The notes: a model not told the origin generated them from the letters alone. 27,423 nt of DNA from JAJPHT01 sp035526585 (GCA_035526585.1 DATLCC010000012.1:1-27423), one strand, 5' to 3'. Numbered from the stretch's first letter, positions 8,091-14,375 are shown. A program made the numbers and translations.

Positions 8091-8127
8091 AAGCCTCCCG
8101 CCCTTGGCGACGCGCGGAGGGAGGCTT
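8091..8127. promoter_or_regulatory. Inverted repeat between divergent oxidase and regulator genes
   Basis: The arms AAGCCTCCC (8091-8099) and GGGAGGCTT (8119-8127) are perfect 9-base complements separated by 19 bases. They lie in the promoter region shared by the oxidase (minus) and the Lrp-type regulator (plus). Two half-sites 28 bases apart centre to centre would suit a dimeric or multimeric HTH regulator. One arm also contains the oxidase's putative ribosome-binding site, so an RNA hairpin is the alternative reading. Confidence 0.45.
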
Positions 8128-8215
8128 GAGCCTTCTCGTGCGGGAGAGTATGCGTCGGCCCCCCATGCGGAGAGCCCGGGGAACCGTTATCTCGTCCGGG
8201 CCGGTCCGGGAGGCG

Positions 8216-9145
8216 ATGGACGATCTGGACGTCCGCATCCTGCGCGCCATGGGCGTGCGTCCCTACGGCCGCACCGCGCGCGGCGCGGACGCGCTCTCGA
8301 GCGCGCGCCTTGCCGAGCAGGTGGGCGTCACGGACGACACGGTGCGCGCCCGCGTCGCGCGCATGGAATCGGCCGGGCTCATCGCGGGGTATCGCCTCGC
8401 GCCCAACCTCCACCAGATGGGCCTCACCGGCACCGGGTACTACTTCGATCCCGTGGATGGCGAGCCTGCGAAGCTCGCGCGGGCCATCGTCGATGCGGGG
8501 ATCCCTGGGATCATGGAGGTCCACGCGTTCCTCGGACGGGGGCTTTGCGTCGAGCTCGCCTATGCCACGGACAAGGACCGCTTGTCGACGCTGGACGCGA
8601 TCGGCAGGGTCGTGGGGAGCGCGCCCCCTGTGACCTTCCACGCGTGGACGTATCCCGAGGTCGAGCGAACGCTCTCGGCGCTCGATTGGCGTATCGTCGA
8701 GGCCATGCGCGGGAACGCACGAAGGCCGCTGCCCGAGGTCGCAGACGAGATCAGCATCAGCGCAAAGACCGTCAAGCGCCGCTTCGAGCGCATGGCGGAG
8801 GAGGGAAGCGTGCTCTGCGTCCCGCTCGTGGATCTCTCCAAGGCGCAAGGCGTGCTCCTCATCGAGCTCCTCGTGCACCTCACGCCCGGTGCTCCAGAGG
8901 CGGTCTTGAGCGAGGTGGTCGCGGACCTCGCCGGACACGTCTTCCACGTGGGCCGCCCCGCCGAAGCGAGCATGGGGAACGCGGACATCATCCTCGCCGC
9001 ATCCAGCCCCGCGGAGGTCGAGAAGCTCCGCGAGCGCGTGGCCTCACGCCCCGGCGTGTCGCGCGCCGACGCGATGCTCGTCACGGCGCTCGAAGACCAC
9101 GCCGCATGGCTGGACGCGCGCCTCCAGGCGCTCGCCCGACCCTGA
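8216..9145 (+). CDS. Lrp/AsnC-type transcription regulator with two HTH domains
   Basis: This 309-residue protein has two winged-helix units of Lrp/AsnC type. The first, residues 1-65, opens DDLDVRILRAMG and has the recognition region ARLAEQVGVTDDTVRARVARM. The second, near residues 158-215, has LDWRIVEAMRGNAR and the recognition region ISISAKTVKRRFERM. Each is followed by an alpha/beta region resembling a ligand or dimerisation module. The ATG at 8216 is preceded by GGGAGG at a good distance, and a TATA-like GTTATC lies about 30 bases upstream. Divergence from the copper-radical oxidase makes that gene the most likely target, along with autoregulation. The effector is unknown. Confidence 0.85.
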   Translation: MDDLDVRILRAMGVRPYGRTARGADALSSARLAEQVGVTDDTVRARVARMESAGLIAGYRLAPNLHQMGLTGTGYYFDPVDGEPAKLARAIVDAGIPGIMEVHAFLGRGLCVELAYATDKDRLSTLDAIGRVVGSAPPVTFHAWTYPEVERTLSALDWRIVEAMRGNARRPLPEVADEISISAKTVKRRFERMAEEGSVLCVPLVDLSKAQGVLLIELLVHLTPGAPEAVLSEVVADLAGHVFHVGRPAEASMGNADIILAASSPAEVEKLRERVASRPGVSRADAMLVTALEDHAAWLDARLQALARP

Positions 9146-9209
9146 GTGTCCATTCCGCCGAACGCGGGTCGGCACACACAGAAGTGGGCTCGCACGCTTT
9201 GTAAGCCCG

Positions 9210-9623
9210 ATGAGCCTCATGGACGCCGCCGAGACGCCACCCGCCGCACCCAGTTCCCACCGCGTCACGCTCACCTTCATCGACGCCGTCGCCGCGCGCG
9301 ACCTCGTTGCCCTCCATCGCCTCCTCGCGCCCGGCGCCGGGATGCGCGCCGTCACGCCGCTGAAGGTCATCGAGGAGGCCGGCGCCGACGCGATCGTCGC
9401 ACGCTTCGACGCATGGTTCGGGGACCAGGACCATGTCGAGCTCGTCAACGCGCGCACCCGTGGCATCGGGGCGCGCGAAGGAGTGACCTACGAGCTGCGC
9501 ACCTCCGACGTCGAAGGATCGTACCAGGTCGCCCAACACGCCTTCATCGACATCCGCGGCGACCGCATCCACCGCATCGATCTGCTCTGCTCCGGCTTCC
9601 AGCACGCCCAGGGGGTGGCCTGA
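9210..9623 (+). CDS. NTF2-like (SnoaL-type) protein
   Basis: This small protein of 137 residues has the alpha-plus-beta barrel pattern of the NTF2/SnoaL superfamily. An N-terminal helix (VTLTFIDAVAARDLVALHRLL) is followed by a helix containing ADAIVARFDAWF. Alternating strands come next, ending with AFIDIRGDRIHRIDLLCSG. Family members are small-molecule enzymes or binding proteins, and no catalytic residues can be assigned with confidence. An alternative in-frame ATG lies at 9219. Its TGA is followed directly by the ATG of the next gene, so the two are almost certainly cotranscribed. Confidence 0.75.
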   Translation: MSLMDAAETPPAAPSSHRVTLTFIDAVAARDLVALHRLLAPGAGMRAVTPLKVIEEAGADAIVARFDAWFGDQDHVELVNARTRGIGAREGVTYELRTSDVEGSYQVAQHAFIDIRGDRIHRIDLLCSGFQHAQGVA

Positions 9624-10391
9624 ATGGAGCCCCGCGAGCTCGCCTCGCGCGCGGAACGCGAACCCCAGGTCCCGCCGGGCAACAACGAGCGCTACGCAGG
9701 TTACGGCATCTTCGGCGTCGCCTTCGAGTCGGGACACATCCTCGCCATGCGACGCTTCACCGCAAGCTCGCTGGGCGCAGGCTACACCTCCCTGTGGCAC
9801 CGCGACCCAGGCGGATCGTGGACCATCACGACGGATGGCGACCCCACGCTCGCGTGCCCGCGCTACTTCGGCGCAGAGCTCGATGCCGCGCCGCGAGCCT
9901 TGATCGCGATCACATGGACGGGCCCGCGAGCCTTCCGCGTCGAGATCCGCGACACCCTCCGATGGGACCTCGAGCTTCGACCCACCCTCGCGACGCGCAT
10001 GCTCAACGGCATGGGACGCCTGATGCCTGACGCCCTTTGGCGAAGCCCCGCCGTCCTCGGCATGATGGCCCGCATGGCCGGGCCCATGCTTGGCGCCGGC
10101 AAGCTCACGCTCGTGGGAAAGACATCCAACGGCCAAGGATTCCTCGCGAACCCCTTGCTGACCTGGCGGGTCGCGAAGAGCCAAGCGACTTGGAAAGGGC
10201 GCGACCTCGGGCGCGTCGTCCCGCTCGACGAGCAACCTTCGCTTGGCCAGTTCAAGATCCCGCGCGCGCCCCTCTTCGCCGCGGGCCGGACGTACTTCGA
10301 CGCGTACGACCCCACCCTGCACACGCGAGGAACGACGCGAGAAGGCCCGCCCGTGGGAGGACGGGCGAGGGCCGGCGTCATCGAGCGGTAG
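9624..10391 (+). CDS. Uncharacterised protein, 255 residues
   Basis: I do not recognise the family. The protein begins MEPRELASRAERE and has a conserved-looking, beta-rich first half (GYGIFGVAFESGH, YTSLWHRDPGGSW, ALIAITWTGPRAFRVEI). A central hydrophobic, Met-rich helix region (LNGMGRLMPDAL to MMARMAGPMLG) precedes a second beta-rich section. The C-terminus is a Gly/Arg-rich tail. There is no signal peptide or clear membrane segment. The layout is loosely lipocalin-like, but that is only an impression. Its ATG directly abuts the stop of the NTF2-like gene, so the two probably act together. It converges with the HxlR regulator. Confidence 0.7.
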   Translation: MEPRELASRAEREPQVPPGNNERYAGYGIFGVAFESGHILAMRRFTASSLGAGYTSLWHRDPGGSWTITTDGDPTLACPRYFGAELDAAPRALIAITWTGPRAFRVEIRDTLRWDLELRPTLATRMLNGMGRLMPDALWRSPAVLGMMARMAGPMLGAGKLTLVGKTSNGQGFLANPLLTWRVAKSQATWKGRDLGRVVPLDEQPSLGQFKIPRAPLFAAGRTYFDAYDPTLHTRGTTREGPPVGGRARAGVIER

Positions 10392-10413
10392 ACGGGCGGG
10401 GGAGATGCGCAGC

Positions 10414-10917
10414 TCAGCGGCGCGTGGGTCGAGCGCGGGCGCCGCGCCTCTTTGGCGCAGAAGCCGCCGCTCGGGCGGGCGCCCATGTCGCCAACTCCTG
10501 CAGGAGCGTGCCACGCCCGCGTGGGAACATCTCGCCCAAGCCGCGGCGCTCGCCGTCGGCGAACACCTGGTCCGCATGGTGCTTCGCGCCGAAACAGGCG
10601 AGCGCAGCAAGGACGGGGATCGCATCGTGCCCCTTGGGCAGCAGGTCGTAGGCGACCTCGCGCGCGTCGTCGGTACGACGGCGGCGGATGAAACCCTCCT
10701 CCTCCAGCTCCTTGAGCCGGAACGAGAGGACGCGAGGCGTCAGGCCCGGGTTCTTCCGGAGGATGTCGCTGAAGCGCGGGTTGCGGTCGAACGCGATGTC
10801 CCGAAGCACCAGGATCGCCCACTTGCGGCCGAGCGCCTGGAGGCTCGCCCCAATGGGGCAGGAAGCGACGTAGGCGGGCCATGCGACTTCCGGAAACCGG
10901 GGCGGCAGGGGCTCCAT
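10414..10917 (-). CDS. HxlR-family winged-helix regulator
   Basis: This DNA-binding regulator has about 167 residues from ATG 10917. The HxlR signature is clear: the cysteine-containing N-terminal helix CPIGASLQALGRKWAILVL, then RFSDILRKNPGLTPRVLSFRLKELEEEGFI (helix-turn-helix plus wing) and VAYDLLPKG. The C-terminal 40 residues are Arg/Ala-rich and beyond the usual HxlR length of 110-130. In-frame ATGs at 10938 and 10953 are alternatives. It is divergent from an SRPBCC-domain gene with about 78 bases between starts, a common arrangement in which the regulator controls its neighbour and itself. The cysteine in the first helix is where redox- or aldehyde-sensing HxlR proteins react, so a sensing role is possible. 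Confidence 0.85.
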   Translation of the reverse strand: MEPLPPRFPEVAWPAYVASCPIGASLQALGRKWAILVLRDIAFDRNPRFSDILRKNPGLTPRVLSFRLKELEEEGFIRRRRTDDAREVAYDLLPKGHDAIPVLAALACFGAKHHADQVFADGERRGLGEMFPRGRGTLLQELATWAPARAAASAPKRRGARARPTRR

Positions 10918-10924
10918 ACGATTC

Positions 10925-10935
10925 AGTATACTTTT
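10925..10935 (+). promoter_or_regulatory. TATA element between HxlR and SRPBCC genes
   Basis: AGTATACTTTT is the only strong A/T island in this divergent region. For the SRPBCC gene it lies about 65 bases before ATG 10995, implying a short leader. On the minus strand the same element is probably too close to ATG 10917, and a second island (CATATGG near 10952-10958) would fit that gene better. Confidence 0.45.
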
Positions 10936-10994
10936 CATCTCTACTTGAGCCATATGGTCGTCGCACCTCCATGCGTCTGCCGGAAGGCGCCTCC

Positions 10995-11441
10995 ATGACG
11001 AAGGACTTGACGCTGAAGATGACGGTCGAGAAAGCCCCCGAACACGTGTACCGTGCGATCAACGACGTAGGCTCGTGGTGGTCGGGCCAGGTCAAAGGCG
11101 CGACCGATCGACTCGGCGGGGAGTTCGCGTACCGATACGGAACGATGCACTACTCGCGGCAGAAGGTCGTCGAGCTGGAGCCGGGCCGGAGGATCGTATG
11201 GCGCGTCGAAGAGGCCGACCTCACGTTCGTCGCCGCGCGCAGCGAATGGAAAGGAACGCAGATCGTGTTCGACCTCGCGCCAAAGGGCCGCGGGACGGAG
11301 ATCTCCTTCACGCACGTCGGACTCGGACCCACGCTCGAATGCTACGACGGCTGCGCGAGCGGCTGGCAAGCGCTCATCCTCACGAACCTGCGCAACCGGA
11401 TCCTCACGGGCGCCGCGCAGCCGGATCTCTTCGCGGAATAG
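10995..11441 (+). CDS. SRPBCC/AHSA1-like domain protein
   Basis: This 148-residue protein has the START-like helix-grip fold. The first strand and helix are LTLKMTVEKAPEHVYRAI, with WWSG after it. Beta-sheet segments follow, including KVVELEPGRRIVWRVEEA, TQIVFDLAPKGRGTEISFTH and VGLG. The closing long helix begins CYDGCASGWQALILTNL. This is the AHSA1/polyketide-cyclase-like group, which binds hydrophobic ligands or acts as a small hydrolase or cyclase. No specific activity can be assigned. I chose ATG 10995 because the fold begins right after it; an ATG at 10971 is possible. The divergent HxlR gene is its likely regulator. Confidence 0.82.
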   Translation: MTKDLTLKMTVEKAPEHVYRAINDVGSWWSGQVKGATDRLGGEFAYRYGTMHYSRQKVVELEPGRRIVWRVEEADLTFVAARSEWKGTQIVFDLAPKGRGTEISFTHVGLGPTLECYDGCASGWQALILTNLRNRILTGAAQPDLFAE

Positions 11442-11736
11442 GCCGAAGGCGTGGTCGACGACTTCGTCACGGTCGTTCCGCTCATACGGCTTGAGGGCAC
11501 GCCCACATGGGGGGTTGGGTGTGCCCCGTGCCCATGGCCCGACGGCTGGGTGCGAGGGTCTCCGGAGCTAGGCTCAGCTGTTCCGCCGTGCAGGGCAGGA
11601 GGATGCCCTGGGGGCGCTGTGTGGACTCCCCTCATGACGACCATGTCGCTCGCGGAAGGGCGCAAGACCCTCAACCGAATCGGTCACGCACGGGATGCCC
11701 GAGAACGCGGGCGTAGCATCCGCCCGTGCAGGTGAG
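11442..11736. other. Intergenic, structured DNA downstream of tRNA-Tyr
   Basis: There is no convincing gene in this 295-base stretch. A long imperfect hairpin lies just past the 3' end of the tRNA (arms GCACGGG 11688-11694 and CCCGTGC 11723-11729, extended inward by ATGC/GCAT). Shorter hairpins include AGGGCA/TGCCCT around 11595-11612. These could take part in termination or processing of the tRNA transcript. I could not match it to signal-recognition-particle RNA or RNase P RNA. Confidence 0.4.
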
Positions 11737-11862
11737 TCCCCCCTCCCAGATTTGAACCGGGGACATCCTGATGTCTGCCACGAGACGCCAGTCGGGTGCT
11801 CACCCGAAGGACTGTGAATTTGTCTACAGTCAGGCACTCTAGCCAGGCTGAGTTAAGGGGGG
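11737..11862 (-). tRNA. tRNA-Tyr (GUA) with a 51-base intron
   Basis: On the minus strand the exons fold into a full cloverleaf of 75 nucleotides. The acceptor is CCCCCCT with AGGGGGG, the D stem ACTC/GAGT, the anticodon stem CCTGA/TCAGG with loop CTGTAGA, the variable loop ATGTC, and the T arm CCCGG-TTCAAAT-CTGGG. The discriminator is A at 11737. The anticodon GTA is at 11827-11825, so this is tRNA-Tyr. Exon 1 is 11862-11824 and exon 2 is 11772-11737. The intron, 11823-11773, falls between positions 37 and 38, the canonical archaeal site cut by the splicing endonuclease. CCA is not encoded. Confidence 0.93.
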
Positions 11863-12065
11863 CGGATGCGCGCCAACGCTGGGGGGCCCAGGGCTGGGGC
11901 GCGCTGCGATGGCGGGACCCCTACTTGACTCTTGTTCAGCGTTGGCAGAGCGCAGAATCCTAGAGAACGCGCGTGCATGCGCGCGCGAGAGATCCGCTGT
12001 TCCCGGCTCCACGGTCGCGGCGCTGAAGTGGCGGTCATCGGCGTGGCCGGATCGGTGCCAGAAAA
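11863..12065. other. Intergenic between tRNA-Tyr and the cdrS promoter region
   Basis: About 200 bases without a supported gene. The stretch near 11920-11955 is less G+C-rich and includes AAGTAGGGG on the minus strand. That might belong to the tRNA promoter, but it is farther away than usual. An alternating run of GC and TG steps with the palindrome GCATGC lies around 11969-11990. No RNA gene could be identified. Confidence 0.3.
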
Positions 12066-12166
12066 GTCCGAAACCGAAAGCCTTTCATACGCCTTCGGAC
12101 AATCAGGTGTCAGACAAGCGTCAGACAACAACCACACAATCGGCACACATCGGTCGGTCTTCGGAC
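12066..12166. promoter_or_regulatory. Candidate operator region upstream of cdrS-ftsZ2
   Basis: A 9-base direct repeat GTCAGACAA occurs at 12109-12117 and 12120-12128, start to start 11 bases, about one helical turn. It is bracketed by GTCCGAA (12066-12072) and its complement TTCGGAC at 12094-12100 and again at 12160-12166. A TATA-like TTTCATACG (about 12083-12091) would place the transcription start near 12112, inside the direct repeat. The arrangement suits a ribbon-helix-helix regulator, which often binds short repeats on one face of the helix. Autoregulation by the CdrS-like protein is inference. Confidence 0.45.
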
Positions 12167-12224
12167 TGCCCCCTGGCGCCGGATGTGCTGCCGATGTCCT
12201 CGACTTGTCGCAGCAGGCATTTCC

Positions 12225-12488
12225 TTGCCCGTCGAAACCGAGCGCGTCACGCTCCGATTGCCCAAGAACGACATCGCCCTCCTCGAGTCTCTCGTGGCGG
12301 CCGGCGAGTTCATGAGCATCTCCGAAGCGATCCGCGCGGCGATCCGCGACATGGTCCGCAGCCGGGCCCCGAAGGTCGCCGAGGGCATCGAAGCGAGGAA
12401 AGCGATCCACGCCTCCGCGGACGCCGCGAAGGAGCTCGAGGAACTGCGCGCGGCGATCGAGGAGATGCAGAGACGGGTCTCGAAGTAG
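12225..12488 (+). CDS. cdrS: CdrS-like ribbon-helix-helix regulator
   Basis: This small RHH (CopG/MetJ-type) transcription factor precedes ftsZ2. The RHH core is complete: the DNA-contacting strand ERVTLRLPKND, helix IALLESLVAAGEF, then SISEAIRAAIRDMV. This matches the haloarchaeal cell-division regulator CdrS, which is encoded next to ftsZ2 and controls it. Unlike short CdrS proteins, it has a charged, heptad-like C-terminal helix from residue 50 on (KELEELRAAIEEMQRRV) that may form a coiled coil. I chose TTG 12225 (87 residues) because the RHH strand normally starts within a few residues of the N-terminus. ATG 12183 would add an unlikely Cys-rich leader. Confidence 0.8.
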   Translation: MPVETERVTLRLPKNDIALLESLVAAGEFMSISEAIRAAIRDMVRSRAPKVAEGIEARKAIHASADAAKELEELRAAIEEMQRRVSK

Positions 12489-12648
12489 GGCGCTTGGTGC
12501 TGGCATCGCGCGGGATCGCGGTGTTGGATGGGATGCACAAGCAAGTCTCCTCAGCGGGAGCTCTCCGGGGTGGAGCCACCGGCCGATGCGTGGGAAGCGT
12601 CGGGCGGAACCTCGAGACAACGTACACGACCAGACATGGAGTGATGGG
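12489..12648 (+). promoter_or_regulatory. cdrS-ftsZ2 intergenic region and ftsZ2 ribosome-binding site
   Basis: The 160 bases between the genes contain GGAGTG at 12638-12643, six bases before the ftsZ2 ATG, which fixes that start. The 14-base word GGATGGGATGCACA (12526-12539) recurs exactly at 14331-14344 beyond ftsZ2. No strong TATA box is evident, so ftsZ2 may be read from the cdrS promoter. Confidence 0.45.
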
Positions 12649-13764
12649 ATGCAGTCAATCATCGCGAGCGCCATGAAGTTCAGCAACACCGAACCGGCAG
12701 CGACCGGGGCTCAGGACCAGGGCGACGAGTTCGAAGCCTTCGGCGAGCCCCGCATCGTCATCGTCGGATGCGGTGGTGCTGGTAACAACACGATCAATCG
12801 CCTTCACAAGCTCGGCGTCAAGGGCGCCGAGACGATCGCGATCAACACCGACAAGGTCCACCTTGATATCATCGAGGCGGACAAGAAGCTCCTGATCGGC
12901 AAGTCGATCACGCGCGGCCTGGGCGCCGGCGGCTACCCCGAGGTCGCCGAGAAGTGCGCCGAGATGGCGACGCCCGCTCTCGAGGACCTCCTCGAAGGCG
13001 CGGACCTCGTCTTCGTCACGGCCGGCATGGGCGGCGGCACCGGCACGGGCACGGCCCCCACGGTCGCGAAGGTCGCGAAGCGCAAGGGCGCCATCGTCAT
13101 CGGCATGGTCAGCACGCCCTTCAACGTGGAGCGCGCTCGCCTCGTCAAGGGTGAGGAAGGCCTCAACAAGTTGCGCAAGGAAGCGGACACGGTCATCGTC
13201 CTCGACAACAACCGTCTCCTCAAGTACGTCCCGAACCTCCCGATCGACCAGGCGTTCTCCGTCATGGACACCCTGATCGCCGAGACCGTGAAGGGCATCT
13301 CGGAGACGATCACGCAGCCGAGCCTGATCAACCTCGACTACGCCGACGTCCGCACCATCATGGGCTGCGGCGGCGTTGCCGTCATGCTCTACGGCGAGTC
13401 GAAGTCGTCCGATCCGCAGAAGGTCGTCCACGAGGCGCTCAACCACCCGCTCCTCGACGTCGACTATCGCGGCGCGACGGGAGCTCTGGTCCACATGACC
13501 GGTGGCCCCGATCTGTCGCTGAGCGCGGCCGAAGCGGTCGCCCAGAACCTGACCTACGAGCTCGATGCGCACGCCAACGTCATCTGGGGCGCGCGCATCA
13601 TGCCCGAGTTCGAAGGCCGCCTCCGCGTGATGGCCATCATGACGGGCATCAACAGCCCGCAGATCATCGGCGCCGTCACGAACAAGGAAGCCAACACCGC
13701 GACGTTCAAGCCCGCAGGCGCGCCCAACACGCCCAAGGGCCTCGACCTCCCGTGGGTCGGCTGA
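12649..13764 (+). CDS. ftsZ2: Cell division GTPase FtsZ2
   Basis: This tubulin-family GTPase forms part of the division ring at midcell. It has 371 residues. The N-terminal nucleotide motif VGCGGAGNNT is at 39-48, the tubulin signature GGGTGTGTAP at 128-137, and the catalytic T7 loop NLDYAD at 228-233, all intact. The segments MVSTPFNVERAR, VLDNNRLLKYVPNLPI and SETITQPSLINLDYAD match archaeal FtsZ2 rather than FtsZ1. A short linker leads to a C-terminal peptide, KGLDLPWVG, the likely binding site for a membrane anchor such as SepF. ATG 12649 (MQSII...) is chosen by its ribosome-binding site and by similarity to the FtsZ2 N-terminus. The neighbouring CdrS-like gene suggests shared regulation. 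Confidence 0.96.
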   Translation: MQSIIASAMKFSNTEPAATGAQDQGDEFEAFGEPRIVIVGCGGAGNNTINRLHKLGVKGAETIAINTDKVHLDIIEADKKLLIGKSITRGLGAGGYPEVAEKCAEMATPALEDLLEGADLVFVTAGMGGGTGTGTAPTVAKVAKRKGAIVIGMVSTPFNVERARLVKGEEGLNKLRKEADTVIVLDNNRLLKYVPNLPIDQAFSVMDTLIAETVKGISETITQPSLINLDYADVRTIMGCGGVAVMLYGESKSSDPQKVVHEALNHPLLDVDYRGATGALVHMTGGPDLSLSAAEAVAQNLTYELDAHANVIWGARIMPEFEGRLRVMAIMTGINSPQIIGAVTNKEANTATFKPAGAPNTPKGLDLPWVG

Positions 13765-13783
13765 AACGCAAAAGAACACTCCG

Positions 13784-13815
13784 CTGGAAGGGTCCGGTTC
13801 GCTCCTCCTTTCCAG
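13784..13815 (+). terminator. Hairpin 20 bases after the ftsZ2 stop
   Basis: CTGGAA (13784-13789) pairs with TTCCAG (13810-13815), and the stem extends by a G-U and a G-C pair. The loop is about 16 bases. There is no clear T tract after it, so it could be an mRNA 3'-end structure, or the first helix of the structured region that follows, rather than a true terminator. Confidence 0.35.
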
Positions 13816-13817
13816 AC

Positions 13818-13888
13818 TCGAAACCAGTCTCCCCCGGGGAGGGTTGGCCTTCACTGGTCGCCCTTCTCTTCGAAACCAGTCTCCCCCG
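13818..13888 (+). repeat. 19-base direct repeat pair
   Basis: TCGAAACCAGTCTCCCCCG occurs at 13818-13836 and 13870-13888 without mismatch, 52 bases apart. Similar but diverged units of the form CCGCxTCAxTGCGGCCC follow at about 13953 and 14032, each trailed by a CCTTC-containing segment. This suggests internal duplication within the structured region. Confidence 0.7.
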
Positions 13889-14346
13889 AAGCGCGCCGCA
13901 GCGCGCTGAGGCATGGACGTGCCCGAAGGCACGTCCAGTGCCGGGATCGGGTCCGCTTCAGTGCGGCCCCTTCTCTTGGGAACGCCTGTCGGGAACCGGG
14001 CGGGTCCAAAGTACCTCCGTGGGAGGAGGCGCCGCGTCACTGCGGCCCTCCTTCATGCCTGCTATCACAAGCAGGCACCAGGGTATCGCCGAACCAGCGC
14101 GATCCAGAACACGCCACCACGCCCCGAACGACCAGGGATGGATCGACAACGAAGAGTTGTCGAGAGGTCGTGCCATCAGGCGCGACCGGATGCACACAGG
14201 GGCGGAAGACGGCCCGAGACCCGGAGCCGGCGACCGACTTCCCGACATGGGAGGTCCAAGCGACGTGCGTGGGATGGCTCGACGTACATAGGATGATTCA
14301 CTGGCCAGGGGCGCCCCACTGACAACGGTCGGATGGGATGCACACC

Positions 14347-14374
14347 AACGGGGCGCCCCGTTACTTTACTTTCT
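14347..14374 (+). terminator. Palindrome plus T-rich tract
   Basis: AACGGGGCGCCCCGTT at 14347-14362 is perfectly self-complementary and is followed by ACTTTACTTTCT. It is the best terminator-like element in the gene-free region and marks the boundary between the structured stretch and the palindrome cluster. Confidence 0.5.
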
Positions 14375-14375
14375 T

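Larger units (their letters stand above)
13816..14375 (+). ncRNA. Candidate structured non-coding RNA (unidentified)
   Basis: This stretch of about 560 bases has no plausible protein but many strong hairpins. Examples are GGACGTGCC-cgaa-GGCACGTCC (13916-13936), CCGC-ttcagt-GCGG (13953-13966), CCGC-gtcact-GCGG (14032-14045), TGCCTGC/GCAGGCA (14056-14077), and TCGACAAC/GTTGTCGA (14143-14163). A 19-base direct repeat lies at 13818-13836 and 13870-13888. It ends in a perfect 16-base palindrome (14347-14362) followed by T-rich ACTTTACTTTCTT, a plausible termination site for a plus-strand transcript. I looked for conserved cores of RNase P RNA and SRP RNA on both strands and found neither. Strand and boundaries are guesses. 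Confidence 0.4.

Noticed and set aside
8087..8947. Upstream extension of the oxidase frame to an ATG at 8947
   Set aside because: It overlaps the regulator gene on the other strand, shows no domain, and would bury the signal peptide in the middle of the protein.
11480..11560. A resemblance of GGGGGGTTGGGTGTGCCCC to helix 3 of archaeal SRP RNA
   Set aside because: The UGUAA turn and the helix 8 core that should follow are absent.
11451..11735. Small open frames between the SRPBCC gene and tRNA-Tyr
   Set aside because: Low-complexity composition, no ribosome-binding site, and overlap with hairpins next to the tRNA.
12183..12224. ATG start for the CdrS-like gene
   Set aside because: It adds a Cys-rich leader with no counterpart in RHH proteins. 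It cannot be fully excluded because the TTG also lacks a strong ribosome-binding site.
13818..14045. CRISPR array
   Set aside because: Only two exact copies of one 19-base repeat with unequal, structured spacing, and no cas genes nearby.
13784..14375. RNase P RNA or SRP RNA as the identity of the structured region
   Set aside because: The conserved cores of either RNA (RNase P conserved regions I, IV and V; SRP helix 8) could not be found on either strand.
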